Below, piece after piece: positions 47,048 to 58,999 of a stretch of 64,000 nucleotides of DNA. The first letter of the stretch is position 1. Every line of letters begins with the position of its first letter. The stretch is from contig JAHRBC010000003.1 of assembly GCA_022702545.1 (NCBI GenBank), forward strand, positions 744,001-808,000. The letters run 5' to 3'. Below the pieces are notes generated by a model that was not told the origin of the DNA, ran no database searches, and was given only the letters and a program-made list of their open reading frames with translations. The translations under genes were made by a program, and so were the position numbers. Source of the stretch: Phycomyces nitens. Its lineage: Eukaryota > Mucoromycota > Mucoromycetes > Mucorales > Phycomycetaceae.

Positions 47048-47518
47048 ACACTTGTATGATATATACATATATATATTGATATATATATTGACCCGCCTGT
47101 ATATACTTTAAATATATAAATATATATATATTTATATAAATTTCTAATAAAGAAAATACCCTCAGAATGATGATTTATTAAAGTGTGCCACAAACACTGC
47201 CTAAACCGAGAATATCAAAAATCGGCATGAATCGTTCAGCTTAAAATGATTATTATTATTAGTAGTATTATACTATGTGATTTCTAGTCGGCTACCCCGC
47301 ATCAATTGGGTTCCTTACACCATCCCCATTTAAATCAACTGCCATTTCAGGAAGGCCCCTCTATTCTTTACCAGTCAACATTCTCTCCTTCTCACGCTCA
47401 CTTGTACAGCGATTGCCAAGTGACCTCACCCTTTTTTTTTATCAAAAAGAAAAAAGAAAAAAAGGTATAAAAGCACATCTGTTTTGTTGGCTTTCTTCAT
47501 TACATTTCTTTGCTTACC

Positions 47519-47876
47519 ATGGGATTCGGACTCTTTATGAAATCAAACCCTGCCCTGGTGCCTCTCTTTCTGTTTGCTGGAGGAGGATGTGCAGCAGCAG
47601 TAAGGTAAGTCTTTGTCATTTGACTCCAATTGCAAGCATTCTCATCTTACATTCCTCCTAGCTACCCACTCTATCTCTTGAGAACCCACCCTGAGATTCA
47701 GCTGGACAAGAAGAACAACCCCTATCCCTGGCAACACATCAAGCAGCACCAGAACATAAAGGTAAGGACAGTCAAACCGTCTGGCTCAATTGAAATCTAA
47801 CGCATTGTCAAAGTTCATCAATGCTGCCCCGGATTTCTATGCTGGTCGCAAGTTGCTCGAAAGACCTTCGTACTAG
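47519..47876 (+). CDS. NDUFA4/MLRQ-like mitochondrial respiratory-chain subunit
   Basis: An 82-residue protein in three exons: 47519-47604, 47662-47761 and 47814-47876. MGFGLFMKSNPALVPLFLFA gives one N-terminal membrane span, followed by SYPLYLLRTHPEIQLDKKNN, then PYPWQHIKQHQNIKF and DFYAGRKLLERPSY. This is the B12D/MLRQ (NDUFA4) layout: one transmembrane helix near the N-terminus, a short matrix/intermembrane tail and a conserved RTHPE-like stretch. NDUFA4 is now regarded as a cytochrome c oxidase subunit in animals. The precise complex in fungi is inferred. Compact gene with short GT-AG introns and a CT-rich upstream region. Confidence 0.85.
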
Positions 47877-48281
47877 TTTAGACTTGGTCTAGAGAAAGCA
47901 TGTCTTTCTGTTATACATATATACATATCAATAAATTATAAAGGCTCTACTAGTTTTGTTTAATAATGACGCGTCCACCAATTAATTTTCTGTGTTTGTA
48001 ACCTCGGCTTGGCTTCCATTCCAAGCAAGCCATACTGCCAAGAGTCTATGGCTGACTGTGCCACAGCTAGACTATTGTGTGAGAGTGTGAGAGAAAGACC
48101 ATGGGAAATATTCAACCATATTCATGCGTACCCTGTGACTTGCACAACCATATACTCCGCTGGGACCGGAGCAGAAGTGGGTGGAGATGTGTGTGCGTGT
48201 GTGCGTGTGCGTGTGTGTAGCATTTGAGCCAATTAATCCAGCCGCCCTTCCAGCCTTCCTTTTAACTCTTATCCATCAGTC
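47877..48281. other. RPS14 upstream region
   Basis: About 400 bp without a gene. It contains a (TG)n run at about 48188-48215. A pyrimidine-rich stretch immediately upstream of the RPS14 start is typical of highly expressed ribosomal-protein promoters. No clear TATA motif was identified. Confidence 0.45.
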
Positions 48282-49093
48282 ATGGTAAGCATCACCAACC
48301 CCCTCAGAATGGGTCCAATCCAATCCATCCATCCATCATGAATATTAATAACAATCATATCTACAGTCCAAGCGCGCTGCTGTCAAGAAAGCTCCCGTTG
48401 AGAACGTCACCCTTGGTCCCCAGGTCCGTGAGGGTGAGCTCGTCTTTGGCGTTGCCCACATCTTCGCCTCTTTCAACGACACATTTGTCCACGTAACCGA
48501 TCTTTCCGGCCGTGAGACCATCTCCCGTGTCACCGGTACGTCCCATGAAATCGATGCTGTAAAGGACATCCCCAAACATTGCGATTGTTTCAATCGCATT
48601 GTTTGGCTGAGCGGCGTGTGGGAAACATCTCTCGGGGACATTTGTTCATAAAATGTCTCTTGAGAGATGAGAGAAGAAAGTGCCATATTCTTACACCCAC
48701 ATCCCCCTCCCATGTACCTTTTTGTGTTTTATATTTTTTTCTAGGTGGCATGAAGGTCAAGGCTGATCGTGATGAGTCCTCCCCCTACGCTGCCATGTTG
48801 GCTGCTCAGGATGTTGCTGCCAAGTGCAAGGAAGTTGGCATCACTGCTGTCCACGTCAAGCTCAGAGCCACTGGTGGTACTGGCACCAAGACCCCCGGTC
48901 CTGGTGGACAGAGTGCTCTCCGTGCCTTGGCTCGTTCCGGTCTCAGAATCGGTCGCATTGGTGCGTAATGACTAGTGCTTTTTTTTGTTCTATTGTGCTA
49001 ATGTGCTTGTGTTAATTTTTTTTAGAGGATGTCACTCCCATTCCCACTGACAGCACCCGCAGAAAGGGTGGTCGCCGTGGTCGTCGTCTCTAA
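48282..49093 (+). CDS. RPS14: 40S ribosomal protein S14 (uS11)
   Basis: Small-subunit protein of 151 residues in four exons: 48282-48284, 48367-48535, 48745-48960 and 49026-49093. The first exon is only the ATG. Motifs: [39 protein letters not shown], the [20 protein letters not shown] helix, [20 protein letters not shown] and the basic end [10 protein letters not shown]. All uS11 landmarks are present. Introns follow GT-AG. Codon use is highly biased. Intron 2 (48536-48744) holds two strong hairpins described separately. Confidence 0.97.
48536..48744 (+). ncRNA. Structured segment within RPS14 intron 2 (candidate intronic RNA)
   Basis: Hairpin 1 is at 48572-48606: CCAAACA/TGTTTGG plus TGCGATT/AATCGCA (14 bp, one T-T mismatch, loop 5). 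Hairpin 2 is at 48626-48669: CATCTCTC/GAGAGATG, three G-C/G-U pairs, a one-base bulge and GACATTT/AAATGTC (about 18 bp). Ribosomal-protein introns often host snoRNAs. No convincing H box, ACA tail or C/D box pair was found, so the class is unknown. Confidence 0.4.
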
Positions 49094-49390
49094 ATTCACA
49101 GCTGGTTGCTTTCATTTATCAAGAAGGGAAGCATTTGCTTCATTTTTTTTTTAGCTTTTATTGACTGTGAATAAAATATATACATATAATAATATATATA
49201 TATATATACCTCTGTATGAGAAGTGTCATGTGACTTTATGTTTTTGATTGGAACTAGAAATATCCGCCTAGAGAAACAATATATATTATATTTATATATA
49301 TATATAAATATATATATGTATATATGATTTAATACAATCAAATACCCCAATTTTCCCACTAAACATCTTCTTATTATTGGCCTCTAGCTA

Positions 49391-51248
<1,858 letters not shown>

Positions 51249-52648
51249 TGGTTTTATTGCTCTTTATCTACTTGTTAGGATGTATAGCTGGAGAAATGAA
51301 GACCAGACTTGCAATGCATTGGATATTTTATATATATATATGTATATAAAAAAGAGTTGGCAAAGTGGCAGCCAAGGGGGGGGGGAACTTTGATGTGTAC
51401 TGTACAGTGCCTATAGTTGCATTAAAAAAAAAGACAGGCTTTTTTTGTTAATAAACAAGAATGCAGCCAGGGCTGGGTCACATTCATGTTTATACGGAAA
51501 TATGATTTGCGCCCAATACACTTTGGGTTCAAGGGATCCAATAATGCCAAGCAATGAACAAGGTGGTGGTAGTGAAAAAAAATAATCAATCTGTGCACAA
51601 ATACTCTTCTTTATCACCATGCCAACCACCTTTTAAGACAAGTCTAAAATATACACGTATCTTTTCTAGTAGCATTGAATTTATAGCTATAATCAAAAAG
51701 TGTCATGTCCATATTCTTTTTAAACAGTACAACCCCAAGCGGACATTGAAAGTGATTCTCTTTATCCTTCCTTTTACAGAACAAGGGCATGTCTTGTAAC
51801 AACTGTTTTCAAACAAGTCCATTGATGCTGCTGGATGTTGGTGGCCATGTATGTATGTCCATTGATTATTTGATTCCTTTTGTTTGTTTATTTTCTATTT
51901 GTTTATTTATTTTGATAGCGCTTGTGTTCGTTTAGCCCAAAAGAGCACTCTAGGTCTCACAGACCATATCGTTTATCTCGATTCTTCCTATCCATGATAA
52001 CAGTCTTTATAGAAAGCATTGGGATTATATATGCCCCCACATTTCGGTTTTTTCTGTTATCTGATGTATTCTCTAGTTATAGTACAGTCACGATGATCTA
52101 TTATACAATAGCCAAACTCTATATCAGATAATCATCATATAGCCTTTTGGCTTCCATTATATATATATATCAAACAAACAAGCCAACCAGGTGCCCAGAC
52201 TGTCCAAAGTCCCTCTGGGGCCAACCCCACACTGCACCTTGGATACCAGGCACAAATGTCAACACAAAAAGGCAGGAAAAAAAAGGGGGAAAAAGGCCTG
52301 GAGGTTTATCGGGCCAAACGGTATATTCTTCATTGACTAGCGATAAACCAATACAGCACATTGGACTATCTTTTATCTTTTTCCGACCCTTGTAATACTC
52401 GCAATCTCTTCAATGTTCATTTTTCTTTTTTCGATACTTGTCTTTATCAGGGCATTAATGATAAGAAGATATCGATTAGCGTTCTCACAGAATACCTGCA
52501 AGTTATTCTATCAATTCAACCCCATGATCACACCCACGAGTGGGCTTATCCACAACAAAGTTTTGATATTTTGATATAAAAAAGAAGGATTTTTTTTGAG
52601 ATTCCTCAAAATCATCTACATCTCTAAATCCTCTTTTATATTCTAAAA
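51249..52648. other. Intergenic AT-rich DNA
   Basis: No coding signal is supported. A (TA)n tract lies at about 51332-51350, a G8 run at about 51377-51385, and GGCC-type repeats at 52.17-52.32 kb with mutually antisense short frames of no family. The 3' end of the MYST gene and the promoter of the oxygenase gene lie here. Confidence 0.5.
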
Positions 52649-53993
52649 ATGAGCACTATCCAAGAAATCCCAGTAATCGACTTTTCTCTCTTTGAGACAG
52701 ACCCTCAAAAGTGCTCTCAGCTCGTGTTTGATGCTGCTAAAAATGTTGGGTTTTTCTATCTGCGCAACTTTGGTATTCCAGTCGAAAAAGTCAAGGAGAT
52801 CTTTGGGATGGTAAGATGATTTTAAATGTCTGTTATGTCCTAAATATCGTTTTTGTTAAATAGAGCAAGAACTTCTTTGAGCTCTCCAAGGAAGAGAAGC
52901 TCAAGTACGCCATTGATGTAAAGGGAAACCTGGGATACTCTGCCATGCGACAAGAAGTGTAAGAATATTGTTATTGCTATTATTGTTTGCATTTCATTCC
53001 TAACCTGCTTTCTCTAGTGCTGATCCTGGAAAGCATACCAAGGGAGACTGCAAAGAGTAAGTATTGAGTGCCCCCTCTTTGTTTGTATGAGCCAATGGCT
53101 GATCTTTTCTTTTTTTTGGTCAAAATAGATCGTTTCATATCGCCAAACTCAACAAGACAAATGCCCCACAGCCTTTGCCTGACATGTTTACAAGCAACAA
53201 GAACGATGTGGGTCAATTCATAACCGTAAGTGTCTTGTTTCAATTTCTCCAATCTCGGCTATTTAAATTCGTGTTACTAATCCAATTTGTGTGTCTTTCA
53301 GGCATGCCATACCCTGGTTGGTAAGATCCTGATCTGTCTTGGCACTGGCCTAGAGGTAAATATATATATATATATATATAATAAAAAGCCTGTCTTGATC
53401 TACGCTAATCAATCCAATTTAGATTCCTGAATCAAAGGGCGGCAAGATGTGGTTCCATGACAGACATCCTTTTGAGGGACCTTCAAACGATGTGTTACGT
53501 CTCTTGCATTATCCTGCTCTCGACCATGCCAATGAAACAGACGACATCAGAATTGGAAGGTAAATAAGACAAACCCTTTTTTGACTGTCGACTCATTGGC
53601 CATCACAGACATTCAGACTATGGTTCCTTAACCCTCCTGTTCCAGAACGAGGTCGGTGGCCTAGAGGTCGAAAAGGGTCCTGGAGGTGAATGGCTATCTG
53701 CACCAGTCATGCCTGATTGTGTCACTGTCAACCTGGGCGACTGCTTAGAATACTGGACAAAGGGCCTCCTCAGATCAACCAAGCATCGTGTCGTCTTTAA
53801 ACCCGAGACCCAGACAAAGCCACGATACAGCATGGCCTATTTCTGTCAGGGTGGACCAGCTCTTTTGGAGCCCGTTCCCAGCAAATGGATCCCCGTCGAT
53901 GCTGATACAAAAACCGAATTGCCAAAGGACAAGCAGATCCTGACTGCTTCAGACCATTTGATCCACAAGCTGACCACAACATACATTTACTAA
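52649..53993 (+). CDS. 2-oxoglutarate/Fe(II)-dependent dioxygenase (isopenicillin N synthase-like fold)
   Basis: 322 residues in seven exons: 52649-52810, 52864-52958, 53018-53056, 53129-53225, 53302-53355, 53423-53559 and 53609-53993. The N-terminal DIOX-type domain has EIPVIDFSLFETDPQKCSQL, KNVGFFYLRNFGIP and FFELSKEEKLKYAI. The double-stranded beta-helix contains the iron ligands H-x-D (HSDYGSLTLLFQ) and the distal His (STKHRVV), with the 2OG-binding PRYSMAYF Arg/Ser. NLGDCLEYWTKGLLRSTKHR is typical. Members act on small molecules in secondary or hormone-type metabolism. The substrate cannot be read here. A TA microsatellite lies in intron 5. Confidence 0.92.
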
Positions 53994-54603
53994 GAGCCTT
54001 ACATTACAATACCTAATAAATAAATAAAAACATATACATATCTGAATAAATTTATGGCTTGATGCCCTTTATGAATCCTTTAATGCGTACCTAGAGCATT
54101 CCAATTTAATATATTTGCTTAAAAGATTGATTGTAAATCAGTCTTTTCACAATGATGACACCAAGTGTGATTTCCCCACTGCAAATCATTGGCATTTGCA
54201 CGTGGGAACTCTGGAGTCAACTTGAATATGATTTCCCTTGTTGCTGCCAGAATTTCCTCTAGGTCTCACAAGATCAGCAATTGATTTGGTGTCTTTTATT
54301 CCAAAGGCCAAACTTGTCTTGTTCAACCAGCAGTTCTAGGTGTGCTTGGCATCAATTGTGCAGTCTTGTTTGGAGCCAATACTTAAGAAAAGAAAAAAAG
54401 GCATTTAATATTGGGCGCAACGGAGTCAACATGAATTGTGCTAGGTACGACATACAATTATATATATATCTTGCCTCATGTAAAAAAAATATATATAAAG
54501 TGCACACTATATTTATATTTATATAATTCCATATAATTATAATTATAATTGTCTAAATATATCCATATACATATTCTACTATTGCTCTTTACGCCTTGGA
54601 GAG
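53994..54603. other. Intergenic DNA
   Basis: No gene supported. AT-rich stretches occur at 54.46-54.58 kb, and a 3' untranslated region of the oxygenase gene is at its start. Short frames here show no coding character. Confidence 0.5.
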
Positions 54604-57600
54604 ATGGGATCGCCTGTCCAAAAGCCAATTGTACCAGCCCGCCCTGACCCATTCTCCAGAGCACTTGGAATCTCATCAGATCATGATCAAGATCTGCCAA
54701 GCGTCAAGCATCTCTCAAAGGTGTTTCAATCGATTGATCTCACCCAACCTCATTCACCATCCAAACCTCAACCCAGACCTCCATTGCCAGCCAAACCAGC
54801 CTCATTACGCATCTCAACCCTTTCTCTTTCTCCACCCAGCCGTACCCAGTCTGATCCGAGGCCCGGCAGAATATCGGACATCATTATAGATCCTGTGGAT
54901 AGTCTATTGGATTTCTCTGAAATCAGAGCCAAATTCCAGTCAATCGAGAACCCAAAAGTACCGGTAAATACATAGCTGTTAAACATTTCATTACCCCCAA
55001 TTGTGTCTTGTACATCTGTGAATTTATTCTTGGCTCAAGGGGACAGGAGGTGTTTTTTTTTTGGTATCTTTTATTAGGTGCGTTTCTCTGAAAACTACCT
55101 AGAAGACTGGGGATGTTGCCCAGATGATCAATTATAGGGGCAAAAGGGGAGGGAGGAGAGGGAGAGGGAGGGGGAGGGGTCCATATAGAGAGACAAGGCG
55201 AAGAAATAGAAACTTATCTTTTTTTGCTCTACTTAGCTCACTCGACAGAAAGCATCACTCTCTGAACCAAATCCAAGGATGTCGAGGCGAACGGCAGCCA
55301 AAACAGAGACCAGCAGACGCTCGGTTCCAGATGTACCAACCTCCAGAATACCTCCTCCAGTCCCACCCAAGCGATGGGGTCGAAAGGCTCCAGAAGAAGA
55401 GTCGCCCAGGGCAGTATCCTGGACATCTCCAACCGTACCTCGAACAGGTTCTTTTGTAGCAGAGCTCAGTCGTCGTCTAGAGCAAGCCGAACGCATGGCT
55501 GAGCCAGTGCGGCAGATCATACCAGCCTCACCTCGTCCAACTAAAAAGATCCTCAATGACTCTCTCATTATCCCGCCACCCTCCACCCATCGCTCGTCCT
55601 CTCTTTCCACCCTACGTCTTCCACTTCCACGATCGACAACCGGAACAAGTGTTAATAGCATGACTTCCACATCATCAAACTCTTCAGGAACATCGCGTCG
55701 TGCATGGCCCTATGGCAGTGCAATGGCCAGCTGGCTGTCTGGATCAAGCTCATCCGACGACCTCCAGCTGTCGATTCCATCTGGCCATGTAACAAGCAGC
55801 AGCAGCCGACGTTCCCTATTCCCAAACATGGCATTGACAGCCTCTCCACCCTCATACCCCTCTGATCCGTCTGATCTTCCACCTGTCTCACCTGATCTTC
55901 TCGACAGCCCAGAGCTCACCACACGCCCAACAAAGCGAGCACGAGTTGTGCAGGAGATTTTGGAGACCGAGAGATCTTATGCGACCGACATGCGCCTCAT
56001 AAAGGAAGTCTATTACGACAAGGCATCCGAACCACATTCTCCTTTAAATCCTCTTGACATCAAGCAAATATTTTCCAATTTGCTAGACATCTTGGCTCTC
56101 GAGAGCGATTTCTTGCCCTTGTTAGAGTGTGTGTGTACAGAAGAAGTTGATTTTGATCTGCACTCCAGAAACAAGACAAACAAGACGATTGGAAAACTAT
56201 TCAGAGACATGGTACATATATTTTTTTATTATTTTTTGCAACCCTCACACCACTTTTTTGTTGTTGTTGTTGTTGGTGGTAGTGTTGTTGTATATATAAA
56301 TAATTATCGTATAATCTAGGCAAGTCGCCTGGTGCAGGTCTATGGCGATTACTGCAAACGGCACGAAGATGCTCTTAATCGGTTGCAGGAGCTAGAAGCA
56401 AAGCCTGCTGTCTATATGTTCTTATCCGTAAGGTTGCTTTGGCGGTTTAAAACACAATGTCCACTAACACTGATCAATTGAGCAGACCTGCAAAGAGAAT
56501 CTACAGGGCCGAACAATGTGCTGGGACCTTCCGAGCCTGTTGATTAAGCCGGTCCAGCGCGTATTAAAGTATCCTCTGCTTCTCAAAGTAAGCATACGCT
56601 TTTCAAAGTATGTTTCTTAAAAAAATGATTAGGAGCTAGTTGGCATGACACCTACCACTCACCCGGATTATGAACAATTGACGATTGCTACAAAGGAGAT
56701 CCAAGGAGTCGCCGACGCCATCAATGAGATCAAACGACGCAAGGACATTGTAGAAAAGATTGTCCGGGAAAAGAAACGCAACGAGATGAGTGTAAGATGG
56801 CTTGGGTAAATGTACCTCTGGTTATCCTTGCTGATCTCTATTTCTTTGGGCTTATTAGATGGTGTACGTCAAGGGGAGGGAATATATATGTATATATATA
56901 TGTATAAAGGGGGAAAAAAAAGGCTAAACATTTTGTTCCAGACACGGACTCAACAAGACCTTGACTCGGCATGCACAGCGCTTCAGACAGACCACAGGCC
57001 TCTCTTCCGAACCAACCCAAGACCAATCGTTTGATGCCCTCCACCAGAAATTTGAGGCCCAACAAGAGATTGTTCGCCAGTGGATAAAGTCCATTCAAGA
57101 ATGGGGAGATCACCTTAAACATACCACAGAAACATTTCATGTCTTTCTTGTCCATCTCGAATCGTTTTACAATGCTTGGGGAGGTGTGCGTGTCAAGAGC
57201 ATGGAGAGAATCCAGGAGATTACCCGAATCACCCACACACTGCACATGGCAATCACTCATGAAGTGGTATGTCCTATTCCTACATTATATTTTGCTCATC
57301 AACATTCTATAGGATACCCTTGTCCAGGGCAGGATGTGTGGCCGTGTAGAAGCATTTTTAAAGGTCTATGAGAATCCTGGGCAGGTTATCCACAAGCGTG
57401 CCAGGAAACTACTCGACTATGACCGTGTACGCTACATGAAAAACAAGGGAGATGTTCCTGATAAAGTGTCCCAGGAGTCTGCAGACGCCTATGTGTCCAT
57501 TAATGCTCAGTTGGTAGATGAGCTGCCGAGATTCTTCTTGTTAACTGCACGCTACTTTGGTATCCTGGTCGATGAGTTTGGTGCAATCCAGGCCAGGCTC

Positions 57601-58206
57601 ATGACCCATACGACTCATCAATGGAGAATTCACGCCGAAAAGTATTTTCAGTTGGGTGATTTTCAAAAGATGAGTTATGAAGCCATTAGCCAGGACTACC
57701 ACAAGTACATGGCAGACATTGTACAGCCACAGATAGATACTATCCAGACCATCAGATACTTGCCTGCTGTCCGACATCTGGACCCAAAGGCCAGGAGTGG
57801 ACTGGTGTCCTCTAGGCTATCTCACAGTCTTCAAGACTCCCGATGGGTGCCAGAAGGACAAATAACCCCTCCACAATCACGGACGTTTCAGCAAAACGAC
57901 AAACGGGTCTCAAGAGATAGCCAGGATAGTGCAGTATATGTGCGAGCCATCAATCGACAGTCGAGCCTTTCGTCGTTTCTGATCGAAGGCTCAGACCCAG
58001 TGTTTGAATGTGTAGCCACCTCTAGCTTGAAATCCCAGGGCCCTGAAGCGCTTTCAATCACAAAGGGAGACATCATCCAGGTCTGGCTGCCCATCAAAGA
58101 CCAGACAGGAGAGATATCTAGTGCCGAGTGGTGGTATGGGAGCCTAAGGACACCAGAAGGCGACACGTTTGGCTGGGTGCCTTCATGGTACTGCCAAAAA
58201 ATCTAA
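54604..58206 (+). CDS. DH-BAR-SH3 Rho-family guanine nucleotide exchange factor (Tuba/Gef1-like)
   Basis: 975 residues in eight exons: 54604-54963, 55237-56211, 56320-56427, 56486-56587, 56633-56791, 56859-56863 (5 nt), 56942-57266 and 57313-58206. The N-terminus is disordered and Pro/Ser-rich, with proline SH3-ligand stretches (PPLPAKP; PPPVPPKRWG). The DH domain has RARVVQEILETERSYATDMR, then FLPLLECVCTE and LIKPVQRVLKYPLLLKEL. A BAR-type helical domain follows (HGLNKTLTRHAQRFRQTTGL, IVRQWIKSIQEWGDHLKHTT). The C-terminal SH3 has LSITKGDIIQVW and WWYGSLR, and ends FGWVPSWYCQKI. This order matches animal Tuba/DNMBP and resembles S. pombe Gef1 (DH-BAR), a Cdc42 GEF. A Cdc42 substrate is inferred. 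A possible extra exon in the 268-bp first intron is unresolved. Confidence 0.88.
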
Positions 58207-58999
58207 CTTTTATTTTATTTTTAATTTCTCTTGTATCATAATCACTCCTTCTTTTTTTACAAGTCCCTCGAGGGAATTTGTTTCTTCTTCTTGTTGTTGT
58301 TGTTTGTCTTGTAAAGTAGTTCATATCATTCATATTTTATACATTCATTTTCTGCTCTTAATTCATTTGCCATAAACATTCTTTATTCTAATTGGATCAT
58401 ATCTTGGTTTGTATGATACAAAAATATATATATATAAACACTATCAAAATGGCCTGACTTTTTATTTATTTTATATTATAATATATTCAGGAGAGGTCCT
58501 TGGAAACTTTAATATTAATGAAATAGGTTCTTGGATAGGATGGCAGTAGAACAAAGCCAACTTGCAATCTTTGTGAATAAATAATAATAAGAATAAATAA
58601 TAATAAATAAGAATAAGAATAATATATATATTTATTTATTTCAAACTACGCACACGCACACACACATTTATATACACATACAACTCTTTCCAGTAAAACG
58701 ATAGGGTGTGAATAGCCCTCATGTATCAAAAGTCAATTCATGTACGCGTCAAGTCTTGTGTTTGGGAGGATTCGTATTTTTATAGTACAAATATACTAGC
58801 ACGCTTTGGAGCAAAAAAATAAAAAAATAGAATAAAATAAAAACCAAAGAAGTGCGTAATTTGCCATCCCATCTGGAAAGCGTGTTAGAAACAAACCATC
58901 TTATCGAATCTAGCAGTAGTTGTGCCAATAGTCTTGGAGTCTGAATCATTTTAACCATCTCTCCCAATCTCCAAAAAAAACGGGCTCATCATCATCATC
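58207..58999. other. Intergenic DNA
   Basis: Downstream of the GEF. It contains CTT/TTG-rich runs, TA repeats at about 58422-58436 and CA repeats at about 58645-58680. No gene is supported. Confidence 0.55.

Noticed and set aside
48345..48713. Minus-strand open frame antisense to RPS14
   Set aside because: Codon bias of the plus-strand ribosomal gene keeps the antisense frame open.
48536..48744. RPS14 intron as an H/ACA or C/D snoRNA
   Set aside because: Hairpins lack pseudouridylation pockets. No ANANNA hinge, ACA end or convincing C/D box pair was found.
55045..55236. Possible extra exon in the GEF first intron (VRFSENYLEDWGCCPDDQ)
   Set aside because: It starts after a good acceptor, but no in-frame donor exists before the stop at 55133, so it cannot be joined to the next exon.
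55233..55670. Minus-strand open frame over the GEF N-terminus
   Set aside because: Antisense shadow of a Ser/Pro-rich coding exon.
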